Source: an uncultured Clostridia bacterium
GTDB taxonomy: Bacteria; Bacillota; Clostridia; Christensenellales; UBA1242
Direction: 5' to 3'
Assembly: GCA_947626155.1 (NCBI GenBank)
Contig: CANQRC010000005.1
Span: 1 to 35,968 of the forward strand
Length of the DNA stretch: 35,968 bases
A program made the translations under genes and the position numbers. The notes beneath the pieces are model-generated. The model was not told the origin of the DNA, made no database searches, and saw nothing but the letters and a program-made list of their open reading frames with translations. Of the stretch, positions 22,795 to 30,420 are shown piece after piece (within the stretch, counting starts at the first letter, position 1; the number at the start of each line of letters is the position of its first letter).

Positions 22795-23757
22795 TTAAAT
22801 TGCAAAAATCCAGAAGGCAATCAAAATGTAAGTTGCAACAAAGATGTGGCTATCAATTCTGTCCAAGCAGCCGCCGTGACCCGGCAAAAACTTTCCGCTG
22901 TCCTTAACATTTGCGCGGCGTTTGATGAAACTTTCAAAGATGTCGCCAAGTTGCGCCACAACCGAGCCTAAAAAGACAATGATAAGATACATCCATATTG
23001 GAAGTATTGTCATTAAAGGCGCAAAACTTTCAATGCAGCCGCAAATAAGATAGAAACAAGCACACAAAAGCACGCACCACGCCGTTCCGCCTACTGCGCC
23101 CGAAATTGTTTTGTTTGGGCTGATTTTAGGGCAAAGTTTTTTGCCTCCAATAAGCGAGCCCATAAGCATTGCAAAGGTGTCGGTGAAAATTGGAATTAAG
23201 AAAGTGGTCAAAAGCACGAATGTTGAGAAGTCACTTGTAAGTCCGTCAAGTTTTCTAAGTGGCAAAACGTTGAAGTGGTTTATGAACACAAAGAACAAGA
23301 GGAAGAATGAAGGATAAACAAACGCAATAAGTGTGTTTATGGCTTTTTTGAAAGAAAATCTTGCAAGAGAGATGTTTTTGATGTCCCTCACAGCAATTTC
23401 ATTCATGGTTTTCTTCCTGAAAATGAGTTGATATAAAAATAGCCCCGTGGCAACAAGCAAAATCAACCCAATATCAATTAAAAATGTGTACAAAATCCAA
23501 AGGAAGTCCCCCGAATTTGCCGCAAACTGAACGCCAAGCAAGTTCATGGAAAACATCAGCACAGGGAAGAAAACTGCAACATAGTGGAAGTTGAATCTTC
23601 CCATTTTTGTCAGCATTTTTGACATTTCAAACGTGCCGTAGCACGCCAAAACGCCAACCAGTGCATCAAAGAAGTAATCACTCACAAAAATTTTAAGCAC
23701 AAACAAAAGTGCAAGTGTAATCAGCACCGCTATTGATGAATAAACTCTTTTTTTCAT
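22795..23757 (-). CDS. cdsA: Phosphatidate cytidylyltransferase CdsA
   Basis: 320 residues with about eight membrane-spanning helices. The CTP:phosphatidate signature is seen near the C-terminus as SFIKRRANVKDSGKFLPGHGG followed by LDRIDS. The enzyme makes CDP-diacylglycerol, the precursor of anionic phospholipids. Its start codon overlaps the uppS stop by one base (TAATG). The length is somewhat above the Bacillus enzyme (about 270), with a longer loop region between residues 125 and 160. Confidence 0.94.
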   Translation of the reverse strand: MKKRVYSSIAVLITLALLFVLKIFVSDYFFDALVGVLACYGTFEMSKMLTKMGRFNFHYVAVFFPVLMFSMNLLGVQFAANSGDFLWILYTFLIDIGLILLVATGLFLYQLIFRKKTMNEIAVRDIKNISLARFSFKKAINTLIAFVYPSFFLLFFVFINHFNVLPLRKLDGLTSDFSTFVLLTTFLIPIFTDTFAMLMGSLIGGKKLCPKISPNKTISGAVGGTAWCVLLCACFYLICGCIESFAPLMTILPIWMYLIIVFLGSVVAQLGDIFESFIKRRANVKDSGKFLPGHGGCLDRIDSHIFVATYILIAFWIFAI

Positions 23758-24464
23758 TATTTGCCTCCAAATCTTCTGTTTCTTTTTGAATATTCCAAAA
23801 GTGCTTTATAAAGCGCCTTTTTATCAAAATCTGGCCAATAGGTTTTTGTAAAATACAACTCGCTGTAAGCCATTTGATAAAGCATAAAGTTTGACACCCT
23901 CATCTCGCCGCTTGTCCTAATAAGCAGGTCAACATCTGGGCTTGGGTAAGAGTAAAGATTTTCTGAAATTGTGTTTTCGTCTATTTTTTGCCCCTTTTCT
24001 AGAGCCCTATTCGCCGCCCGAACAATATCGTCTCGCCCGCCATAGTTCAGCGCCAAATTCACCACAAGGCCGGTATTTTGTTTGCTTTCTTCCACCGCTT
24101 TTGTCAGGGCATTTCTCATTTTGGAAGGAAATTTGCTCACATCGCCCATGACCACAAGTTTGATGTTCTTGCCCTTAAATAGGTTTTCATTTTCCTCAGC
24201 AAACTGTTCAATCATTTCAAACAGCCCGTCAATTTCCTCTTTTGACCTCTTCCAATTTTCGGTTGAGAAGGCAAAAAACGAGGCAAATTTAATCTCTTCA
24301 ATTTCCGCGAGCGTCAACACAATTTCCTTAAGCGCTTTTGCACCCTCTCTATGCCCAAGCATTTTGTTTAGGCCGCGCTGCGCCGCCCATCTGCGGTTGC
24401 CGTCCATGATGAAAGCAATGTGCGTTGGAAAACTTTTGATTTTTTTGAAAATTAACATATTCAC
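23757..24464 (-). CDS. uppS: Undecaprenyl pyrophosphate synthase (cis-prenyltransferase)
   Basis: 235 residues. Catalytic D21 in HIAFIMDGNRRWAAQRG, then GHREGAKAL, FSTENWKR, and the C-terminal block DLLIRTSGEMRVSNFMLYQ and YFTKTYWPDF. It makes the C55 lipid carrier used for peptidoglycan. The gap to frr is 5 bp and the start overlaps the frr 3' region's ribosome binding context, so frr-uppS-cdsA-rseP is one operon. Confidence 0.96.
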   Translation of the reverse strand: MNMLIFKKIKSFPTHIAFIMDGNRRWAAQRGLNKMLGHREGAKALKEIVLTLAEIEEIKFASFFAFSTENWKRSKEEIDGLFEMIEQFAEENENLFKGKNIKLVVMGDVSKFPSKMRNALTKAVEESKQNTGLVVNLALNYGGRDDIVRAANRALEKGQKIDENTISENLYSYPSPDVDLLIRTSGEMRVSNFMLYQMAYSELYFTKTYWPDFDKKALYKALLEYSKRNRRFGGK

Positions 24465-24469
24465 CCAAA

Positions 24470-25036
24470 CTAAACTTTCATAACTTCATTTTCTTTGTCT
24501 TCTGCAAGTTTGTCGGCTGAGTCCGTGAAGCGGTCAACAATCTTTTGAACCTCTTTTTCGCAGGTGTCAAATTCGTCTTCAGAGAGCGAACTTTCCTTTT
24601 TCATGTCTTTAAGCATATCCATTGCGTCGCGCCTAACGTTTCTCATGGCAATTTTTGTCTCTTCGCAAATTTTTCGGACTTGCTTTACAATTTCTTTTCT
24701 GCGCTCTTCGGTCAGCATTGGGAAAACAAGCCTGATTGTCTTGCCGTCGTTGTTTGGCGTAAGCCCAATGTCGGATGCGGAAATTGCCTTTTCAACATTT
24801 TTGATTTGAGACGCGTCCCAAACGCTTATGTTTAAAATTCTGGCTTCCGAAACGGTGACCGTGGCCATTTGAACAATTGGCGTTGGCACTCCATAATAGT
24901 CCACAACAATCTTGTCCAAAATGTGAGGATTTGCCCTGCCCGCCCTAATAACAAGATATTCACTTTGCTGATGTGAATATGCTTTGTCAAGGTCCTCTTT
25001 TAAAGTGGCATACACTTCATCTACTAATTCATTCAT
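24470..25036 (-). CDS. frr: Ribosome recycling factor
   Basis: 188 residues. RRF splits post-termination ribosomes with EF-G. Features: RAGRANPHILDKIVVDYYGVPTPI, VTVSEARILNISVWD, LTEERRKEIVKQVRKICEETKIAMRNVRRDA. The start has AAGGAG 6 nt upstream. It heads the frr-uppS-cdsA-rseP operon with its own promoter; pyrH, the usual upstream partner, is missing and the cad unit stands in its place. Confidence 0.97.
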   Translation of the reverse strand: MNELVDEVYATLKEDLDKAYSHQQSEYLVIRAGRANPHILDKIVVDYYGVPTPIVQMATVTVSEARILNISVWDASQIKNVEKAISASDIGLTPNNDGKTIRLVFPMLTEERRKEIVKQVRKICEETKIAMRNVRRDAMDMLKDMKKESSLSEDEFDTCEKEVQKIVDRFTDSADKLAEDKENEVMKV

Positions 25037-25057
25037 AAAAACTCCTTAATAAAAATT

Positions 25058-25086
25058 ATAATAGCACAAAAGTTTTGTCTTTGCAA
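25058..25086 (-). promoter_or_regulatory. Sigma-A promoter of frr-uppS-cdsA-rseP
   Basis: TTGCAA (25081-25086), 17-bp spacer, TATTAT (25058-25063) on the minus strand, about 22 nt before the frr start. Confidence 0.65.
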
Positions 25087-25094
25087 ACAATTTA

Positions 25095-25122
25095 CAAAGA
25101 AAAAACGCCCCGAGAGGCGTTT
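25095..25122 (-). terminator. Terminator of cadC-cadA
   Basis: AAACGCC / GGCGTTT stem (25103-25109 with 25116-25122) with a six-base loop, followed on the minus strand by a T-run, 36 bp after the cadA stop and just before the frr promoter. Confidence 0.8.
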
Positions 25123-25157
25123 AAGTTCAAGTTTTGTGTTTTTAAATGGAAATTTGT

Positions 25158-27182
25158 TTAAGATTTGTGATTTAAAGCGCGAATTGAATTTAAAATTGCA
25201 AGCACGGTCACGCCAACATCCGCAAACACCGCCCAAAGCATTCCCGTTATTCCTGCCGCGCCAAGGCTGAGGAAAACAATCTTCACAAGCGCCGACAAAA
25301 TTATGTTTTCCCAAACAATTTTTCTTGTGAAGCGCGAAATTTTTATTGCGGTCAAAATTTTATTTGGATTGTCGTCAACAAGCACAACATCACTTGCCTC
25401 AATGCTTGCCGGGCTGCCGTTTATTCCCATAGAAAAGCCAACATTCGACACCGTCAAAGATGGCGCGTCGTTTATTCCGTCGCCAACATAGCCCACTTTG
25501 TTTGAATTTTTCTTCTCATTTTCAATGAAGGCGAATTTGTCTTGTGGCAAAAGTTTAAAGTGATATTCATCAAGCCCAATTTCCTTTGCAACAGCCTCCA
25601 CGCTTTCTTCGTTGTCGCCCGAGAGCAAAACGGTCTTAATCCCAATTTCTTTCAGCCCCTTGCACGCCTCGTAAGAGGAAGATTTTATTGTGTCAGCAAG
25701 CTCAAAAAGCGCAATTTTAGTGCCATTTTCATAAAGTTCAACGGCGGTGCTTTTCAGTTTTTTGTCCTTTCTTCCAACAAAATATTTTTTGTTTTTAAAC
25801 TCAAATTCAACCCCAACGCCGGCAATTTCTTTGGCGTTTTTAGGCTTTGGCAACCTCTTTCTTTTGCAAGCGGAAACAATTGCTTTTGCAAGCGGATGAA
25901 TGGAAACTTTTTCGCCTATTGCCGCCAAAAACAAAACTTCTTCCTCATCTCTGCCCTCAAAAGCGGTGATTTTTTCAAGAGAAAACTCGCCCGTGGTCAG
26001 CGTTCCCGTTTTGTCAAAAGCCACCATATTCAGGTTTGCGCAGGCATCCAAAAAGTTTGAACCCTTAATCAAAATGCCCTGCCTAGACGCGTTCCCAAGC
26101 CCCGAAAAATAGGAAAGAGGAACGGAAATTGCAAAAGCACATGGGCAAGAGACAACCAAAAAGATAAGTCCGCGATAGAAAGCGGCGTTGAAGTCCTTTG
26201 AAATCACCCAAACAATGCCCCAAACCAGAATTGCCAAAATCACCACTCCAAGCGTGTACCAGCGTGTGATTTTTGAGATGAAAGTCTCGGTTTTTGACTT
26301 GTTTTCAGAGGCGTTTTCCACCAAATTCATAATTTTGCTGATTGTGCTATCCTTATAAAGGCTTGTCACCACAATTGTCAAAACGCCGTCAAGCACAATG
26401 CTGCCCGAAAGCACCTCTTCGCCCACGCCCTTGTTTACAGGAACGCTTTCGCCGGTTAAACTTTGAAGGTTAAGCGACGCGCTTCCGTCACAAACTTTGC
26501 CGTCAAGTGGCACTCTTTCGCCGGCTCTAACCAAAATTTTGTCGCCAACTTTCACCTCTTCCGGCTTCACCCTCACCTCTTCTTCGCCGTCAAGAAGATT
26601 TGCGTATTCAGGTTGAAGTTTAACAAGTTTTTCTATGCTTCTGCGCGAGCGGTTCACCGCCAAGCCTTCAAAAATTTTTCCTATTGAATAGAGGGCAATC
26701 ACCATCAAGCCCTCCATGTGCTGACTTATTATTGACGCGCCCACAACCGAAATTGTGATAAGCAAATTTTCATTCACAATTCCCTTGAAAAGCAATTTAA
26801 CCGCTTTAAGATAGGTCTTCCAGCCAAGCAGCAGCGCCGCCACCGAATACAAAACCCAATAAGTCCAAACGGGCATTTTGACGAGGAACAAAATCACGCC
26901 CAAAACAATGCCCGAAAGCAAAAAGCCAAGGTCAAGAAACAGCATTTTGTTGTTTTTCTTGCCGGAGGTTTTGTCGGTGATTTTTGCCTGAGGCTCAAGT
27001 TCTTTTGTCAGTTCAATAATTTTGATAAGCGCCTCGTCAACATCCTCGCTTTCAAAAGAAAGTTTGTTTTTCACAAAGTCAATTCTTGCGTTTTGAACGC
27101 CGTCAAGTTTGTTTATCTCTTTTTCAAGCCCGGCGGCGCAATTTGGGCAGTCCAGCCCCTCAATTTTCACTTGCTTTATCAT
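25158..27182 (-). CDS. cadA: P1B-type heavy-metal ATPase, Cd2+/Zn2+ exporter type
   Basis: 674 residues from the chosen ATG. One N-terminal heavy-metal-associated domain (GLDCPNC, C12 and C15), then about eight membrane helices with SCPCAFAISVPLSYF (the intramembrane CPC site), TGES, DKTGTLTTG (phosphorylated Asp), SIHPLA, and GDGINDAPSL. The C-terminal SMGINGSPASIEASDVVLVDD resembles the Zn/Cd/Pb (P1B-2) group rather than copper pumps, which carry longer N-termini. The start is fixed by GGAGGA 6 nt upstream and overlaps cadC by 23 bp. Metal specificity is inferred from motif type and from its CadC-like regulator. Confidence 0.9.
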   Translation of the reverse strand: MIKQVKIEGLDCPNCAAGLEKEINKLDGVQNARIDFVKNKLSFESEDVDEALIKIIELTKELEPQAKITDKTSGKKNNKMLFLDLGFLLSGIVLGVILFLVKMPVWTYWVLYSVAALLLGWKTYLKAVKLLFKGIVNENLLITISVVGASIISQHMEGLMVIALYSIGKIFEGLAVNRSRRSIEKLVKLQPEYANLLDGEEEVRVKPEEVKVGDKILVRAGERVPLDGKVCDGSASLNLQSLTGESVPVNKGVGEEVLSGSIVLDGVLTIVVTSLYKDSTISKIMNLVENASENKSKTETFISKITRWYTLGVVILAILVWGIVWVISKDFNAAFYRGLIFLVVSCPCAFAISVPLSYFSGLGNASRQGILIKGSNFLDACANLNMVAFDKTGTLTTGEFSLEKITAFEGRDEEEVLFLAAIGEKVSIHPLAKAIVSACKRKRLPKPKNAKEIAGVGVEFEFKNKKYFVGRKDKKLKSTAVELYENGTKIALFELADTIKSSSYEACKGLKEIGIKTVLLSGDNEESVEAVAKEIGLDEYHFKLLPQDKFAFIENEKKNSNKVGYVGDGINDAPSLTVSNVGFSMGINGSPASIEASDVVLVDDNPNKILTAIKISRFTRKIVWENIILSALVKIVFLSLGAAGITGMLWAVFADVGVTVLAILNSIRALNHKS

Positions 27183-27546
27183 TTTTCTCCTCCAAAACGT
27201 GCTGCAAACTGATTTCAAACACCTGCCTAACATGGTTGTCCGCAAGCGAATAAAAAACCTCTTTGCCCTGCTTTCGGCTTTTAATCAAATTCATGTCTTT
27301 TAAATTTTGAAGTTGATGCGAGACCGCAGATTTTGTCATGTTCAATAGCGACGAGATGTCGCAAACACAAAGTTCGCGCTCGTCAAGGGCATTTATTATC
27401 TTCACCCGCGTGCTGTCCGAAAGCACTTTATAAAAATCTGCCGTTGCAATCAGGATGTCGTCGTCAAGCATCTTGCCCCTCACCGCCTTAACATCTTCCT
27501 CGTGAATTATGTTGCAATCACAATTTACACACTTACATTTTGTCAT
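27160..27546 (-). CDS. cadC: ArsR/SmtB family metal-sensing repressor (CadC-like)
   Basis: 128 residues. N-terminal Cys-rich segment (MTKCKCVNCDC), winged helix with ELCVCDISSLLNMTKSAVSHQLQNLKDMNLI (the C-V-C of the alpha-3 metal site) and KEVFYSLAD in the wing. This Cys set is the CadC pattern for Cd/Pb/Zn sensing: the repressor leaves DNA when metal binds. The ATG at 27546 has AGGAGA upstream. Two TTGAA-6-TTCAA operators lie in and after its promoter, which supports autoregulation of cadC-cadA. Confidence 0.92.
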   Translation of the reverse strand: MTKCKCVNCDCNIIHEEDVKAVRGKMLDDDILIATADFYKVLSDSTRVKIINALDERELCVCDISSLLNMTKSAVSHQLQNLKDMNLIKSRKQGKEVFYSLADNHVRQVFEISLQHVLEEKNDKASEN

Positions 27547-27562
27547 TTTTTCTCCTAAAACA

Positions 27563-27617
27563 GTTGAAAAACCATTCAACTATTCTCATTATAGTTGAAC
27601 AGTTATTCAATTGTCAA
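27563..27617 (-). promoter_or_regulatory. cadC-cadA promoter with two ArsR-type operators
   Basis: TTGACA (27612-27617), 18-bp spacer, TATAAT (27588-27593) on the minus strand. A TTGAA-N6-TTCAA inverted repeat (27595-27610) fills the spacer, and a second GTTGAA-N6-TTCAAC repeat (27563-27580) lies between the -10 box and the cadC start. An overlapping TTCAACTAT/ATAGTTGAA dyad covers the -10 box. This is the layout expected of an ArsR/CadC-repressed promoter. Confidence 0.85.
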
Positions 27618-27635
27618 CAAATTTTAAAAGAAAAA

Positions 27636-27672
27636 ATAAAAAAACACGAAAATTTTCGTGCTTTTTTGTGTT
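27636..27672. terminator. Terminator of rpsB-tsf
   Basis: A perfect palindrome CACGAAAATTTTCGTG (27645-27660) is flanked by T-runs in both directions, 12 bp after the tsf stop on the minus strand and just upstream of the cadC promoter. Confidence 0.8.
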
Positions 27673-27684
27673 TTTAATGAAATT

Positions 27685-28338
27685 TTAGTTATTTCCGCTG
27701 AGTTTTGCAATTTCTTCAGCAAAATTTTCGTTGCGTTTTTCAAGGCCTTCGCCAAGTTCATAGCGAACAAATCTTCTAACAGAAATCTTTTCGCCAATTT
27801 TAAGTGTGGCTTCTGTCAAAAGGTCTTTAATTGTTTTGTCTTGGTCTTTAACAAAGTGTTGGTTCAAAAGGCAAACATCTTCATAAAACTTTTTAATTCT
27901 GCCTTCAATCATCTTTTCAACAATATTTGCTGGCTTGCCCTCGTTCAAAGCCTGTTTTCTTAAAATTTCTTTTTCTTGTTCAAGTTCGCTTGGGTCAACC
28001 TCAGCCTCGCTGACATATTTTGGATTTGCGGCAGCAATGTGCATAGCAATGTCCTTTACAAGAGTTTGGAAGTCATCGCTCTTTGCAACAAAGTCTGTTT
28101 CACAGTTAACTTCAACAAGCACGCCAATCTTTCCACCCATGTGAATGTAAGACCAAACCATGCCCTCAGAAGCAATTCTTCCTTGCTTTTTATCAGCGGC
28201 TTTAAGGCCTCTTTCTCTCAAAAGAACAATAGCCTTTTCAAAATCTCCGTTTGCGTCAGTGAGCGCTTTTTTGCACTCCATCATTCCAACGCCAGTTTGC
28301 GCTCTCAATTTTGCTACATCTTGTGCTGTGAAACTCAT
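27685..28338 (-). CDS. tsf: Elongation factor Ts
   Basis: 217 residues, the short form (Bacillus EF-Ts is about 290). N-terminal UBA-like part (FTAQDVAKLRAQTGVGMMECKKALTDANGDFEKAI), the TDFVA core (VEVNCETDFVAKSDDF), and the coiled-coil region with ILRKQALNEGKPANIVEKMIEGR. The C-terminal part ends VRRFVRYELGEGLEKRNENFAEEIAKL. EF-Ts recycles EF-Tu from GDP to GTP. It follows rpsB by 15 bp with its own GGAG box. Confidence 0.96.
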   Translation of the reverse strand: MSFTAQDVAKLRAQTGVGMMECKKALTDANGDFEKAIVLLRERGLKAADKKQGRIASEGMVWSYIHMGGKIGVLVEVNCETDFVAKSDDFQTLVKDIAMHIAAANPKYVSEAEVDPSELEQEKEILRKQALNEGKPANIVEKMIEGRIKKFYEDVCLLNQHFVKDQDKTIKDLLTEATLKIGEKISVRRFVRYELGEGLEKRNENFAEEIAKLSGNN

Positions 28339-28353
28339 CTTTCCAATCTCCTT

Positions 28354-29244
28354 TTATTCTGCATCCTTTGCAGTTTCTTCTGCGGCTGGCTCTTCAGCCT
28401 TTTCTTCTTTTTTAGCCTCTGGCTTTTTGCGTGGCTTTTTAGCAGTTGTTTTCTTAACCTCTTCGCCAGCCTCTGCCATTTCAACGCTTGGCTTTGCTTG
28501 TGTCAAAAGGCTTTCAAGGTCAACGTTCTCTTCGCCCGCTTCTTCGTCTTTCTTCATTGAAACGCCTTCTCTTGCCTCAATAACTGCGTCAGCAATTGCG
28601 CTTGCAATAAGTTTGACTGAGCGGATTGCATCGTCGTTTCCTGGAATGACAACGCTTACGCCTGATGGGTCGCAGTTTGTGTCAACAAGGCTGACAACTG
28701 GGATGTTCAAAATTCCTGCTTCGTGAACGCAAATTTTCTCGTTGCTTGGGTCAACAACAAAGATAACGCCTGGAAGTTCTCTCATGTCCTTGATTCCGCC
28801 AAGGTTCTTTTCAAGTTTGTCTCTTTCTTGCTTCAAAAGGGCAACTTCCTTCTTTGGCAAAAGGTCAAATTCTCCAACCTTTTCCATTTGATTGAGTTTG
28901 TTTAATCTCTCAATTCTGTTTCTGATGGTCTTGAAGTTTGTAAGAGTTCCGCCAAGCCATCTTGTGTTTACATAAAACATTCCGCATCTTTCAGCCTCTT
29001 CCTTGATGGCCTCTTGCGCCTGTTTCTTTGTGCCAACAAAAAGCACGCTCTTTCCGCTTGCGGCAACATCACGAACAAATGTGTAAGCCTTGTCAACTTG
29101 GGCTGATGTTTGTTCAAGATTGATGATGTGAATATCATTTCTAGCGGCAAAAATGTATTCCTTCATCTTTGGGTTCCACTTTCTTGTCTGGTGACCGAAG
29201 TGAACGCCTGCCTCCAATAATTGTTTCATTGAAATAACTGACAT
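28354..29244 (-). CDS. rpsB: 30S ribosomal protein S2 with charged C-terminal extension
   Basis: 296 residues from the ATG at 29244, chosen because ISMKQLLEAGVHFGHQTRKWNPKM is the family start and AGGAGG lies upstream. The S2 core runs to about residue 228 (ASAIADAVIEAREG). The last about 65 residues are a Lys/Ala/Glu/Pro-rich tail (for instance KKTTAKKPRKKPEAKKEEK), probably disordered. Ordinary S2 is about 240 residues. It is transcribed from the promoter at 29425-29454 with a leader of about 170 nt. Confidence 0.96.
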   Translation of the reverse strand: MSVISMKQLLEAGVHFGHQTRKWNPKMKEYIFAARNDIHIINLEQTSAQVDKAYTFVRDVAASGKSVLFVGTKKQAQEAIKEEAERCGMFYVNTRWLGGTLTNFKTIRNRIERLNKLNQMEKVGEFDLLPKKEVALLKQERDKLEKNLGGIKDMRELPGVIFVVDPSNEKICVHEAGILNIPVVSLVDTNCDPSGVSVVIPGNDDAIRSVKLIASAIADAVIEAREGVSMKKDEEAGEENVDLESLLTQAKPSVEMAEAGEEVKKTTAKKPRKKPEAKKEEKAEEPAAEETAKDAE

Positions 29245-29418
29245 AATTTTTAACCTCCTGTTTTTGTTTCTTCCCCAAAAGTTTTCTTCAACCAAAACCC
29301 AAGATTTATCATCTTTTACCTGCAAACAAATTCAAATCTGGACAATAATCATCAAATGATTGCAAGCGTTCAGGCAACAGAGTTGAAACCTTTTTGGGTG
29401 CTATTTGTCTTCAATGAC
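29245..29418 (-). promoter_or_regulatory. Long 5' leader of rpsB-tsf, possible ribosomal-protein leader
   Basis: From the predicted start near 29418 to the rpsB ATG about 174 nt are untranslated. The leader contains CAATCA/TGATTATTG (minus strand) around a TTTGA loop and other short dyads. Long structured rpsB leaders that respond to S2 are known in several bacteria, but I cannot match this one to a defined family by eye. Confidence 0.45.
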
Positions 29419-29424
29419 TTTGAG

Positions 29425-29454
29425 ATAATATCACACAAAAAGCCCCTTTGTCAA
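29425..29454 (-). promoter_or_regulatory. Sigma-A promoter of rpsB-tsf
   Basis: TTGACA (29449-29454), 18-bp spacer, TATTAT (29425-29430) on the minus strand. Confidence 0.75.
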
Positions 29455-29498
29455 GCAAATTCACAAACTAAATTTAAAATACAACAAAATTTTTGATA

Positions 29499-29527
29499 TT
29501 GACAAAACCTTGCTAATGTGTTAAAAT
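29499..29527 (+). promoter_or_regulatory. Sigma-A promoter of the 134-residue gene
   Basis: TTGACA (29499-29504), 17-bp spacer, TAAAAT (29522-29527) on the plus strand; predicted start about 14 nt before the ATG, leaving room for the AGGAGAG box. Confidence 0.75.
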
Positions 29528-29547
29528 AGAAAAGATAGGAGAGATTT

Positions 29548-29952
29548 ATGGAAACAAAAGAAAAAATTCAAAACAGACAAAATGAGGTTATAACATCAGA
29601 TAGGCTTTGTCAGTTGCTGTCGGAAGCGCGCGGCGAAAGGTGGTATTGGACGCCAAGTTTTCGCCCTTGGACGGATGATTTTAACAACCCATATCAGTCA
29701 ACTTATATGAGCATGTATTTCACAAATGAAAAAAAGAAAGTTTTTGTTTCTTATAGGCCTGCTGTGAGTTTCCAAGATGCATCAGATATGTTTCGAACAA
29801 TAGATTGGAATGCAAGCCTTCAATCCGCAAAGAAAGTTGGTGGCAAAAAAGTATTCCACCATGTGATAGATTCAAAAACTGCCGTGGACATAACCATTCC
29901 AGACTTTGTAGCGAACTTCTTAAGCGAATATACAAATTTAAAAGAGAAATAA
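29548..29952 (+). CDS. Hypothetical protein
   Basis: 134 residues that I do not recognise. It is soluble, without signal peptide, and has an aromatic-rich patch (RWYWTPSFRPWTDDFNNPY) around residues 31-49 followed by a beta-like stretch (MYFTNEKKKVFVSYRP). AGGAGAG lies 6 nt before the ATG and a good promoter precedes it, so it is probably a real, monocistronic gene. It converges on rlmH with 12 bp between stops and no obvious terminator. No function can be assigned. Confidence 0.75.
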   Translation: METKEKIQNRQNEVITSDRLCQLLSEARGERWYWTPSFRPWTDDFNNPYQSTYMSMYFTNEKKKVFVSYRPAVSFQDASDMFRTIDWNASLQSAKKVGGKKVFHHVIDSKTAVDITIPDFVANFLSEYTNLKEK

Positions 29953-29964
29953 TGGCAAAGAGAG

Positions 29965-30420
29965 TTATTTGTGATAAGTTTTGCCGCTAATGATTGTGAA
30001 AGCGCGATAAATTTGCTCCAAAAGCATTATTCTAAATAAGTTGTGAGGAAATGTCATTTTGCCAAATGACATTTTTTCTTTGCAAACATTTTTCACCTCA
30101 TTTGAAAGACCATAGCTGCCCCCAATCACAAAAGTGATGTGAGAATTTGTCTGCATAAGCGCTTCAAGTTTTTTTGAAAACTCTTCGCTTGAATATTCTT
30201 TTGAATTTATGTCGCACGCAATGGCATAGCCGGACAAATTTTTTAAAATCTCCTCGCCCTCTTTCAAGATTATGGATGCGGGATTGTTTAGCGCGTTTTG
30301 CTCTTTCACTTCAATGATGTTCACCTTGGCAAAAGCCGAAAGCCGCTTCAAATACTCATTTTGTGCATCCTTAGAAAACTTCTCTTTCAAATTCCCAACA
30401 CAAATCAAATCAATTGTCAT
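29965..30420 (-). CDS. rlmH: 23S rRNA (pseudouridine1915-N3)-methyltransferase RlmH
   Basis: 151 residues from the ATG at 30420, which fits the family start (IDLICVGNLKEKF) and overlaps the CPBP stop in an ATGA junction. SPOUT knot motif FVIGGSYGLSNEV and the conserved end MTFPHNLFRIMLLEQIYRAFTIISGKTYHK are complete. RlmH methylates pseudouridine 1915 in helix 69 of 70S ribosomes. An open frame continues upstream but only as a shadow of the preceding gene. Confidence 0.95.
   Translation of the reverse strand: MTIDLICVGNLKEKFSKDAQNEYLKRLSAFAKVNIIEVKEQNALNNPASIILKEGEEILKNLSGYAIACDINSKEYSSEEFSKKLEALMQTNSHITFVIGGSYGLSNEVKNVCKEKMSFGKMTFPHNLFRIMLLEQIYRAFTIISGKTYHK

Noticed and set aside
25158..27546. 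cadC-cadA as part of an integrated mobile element
   Set aside because: No integrase, transposase, inverted ends or target duplication is seen next to it; only the unusual position hints at insertion.
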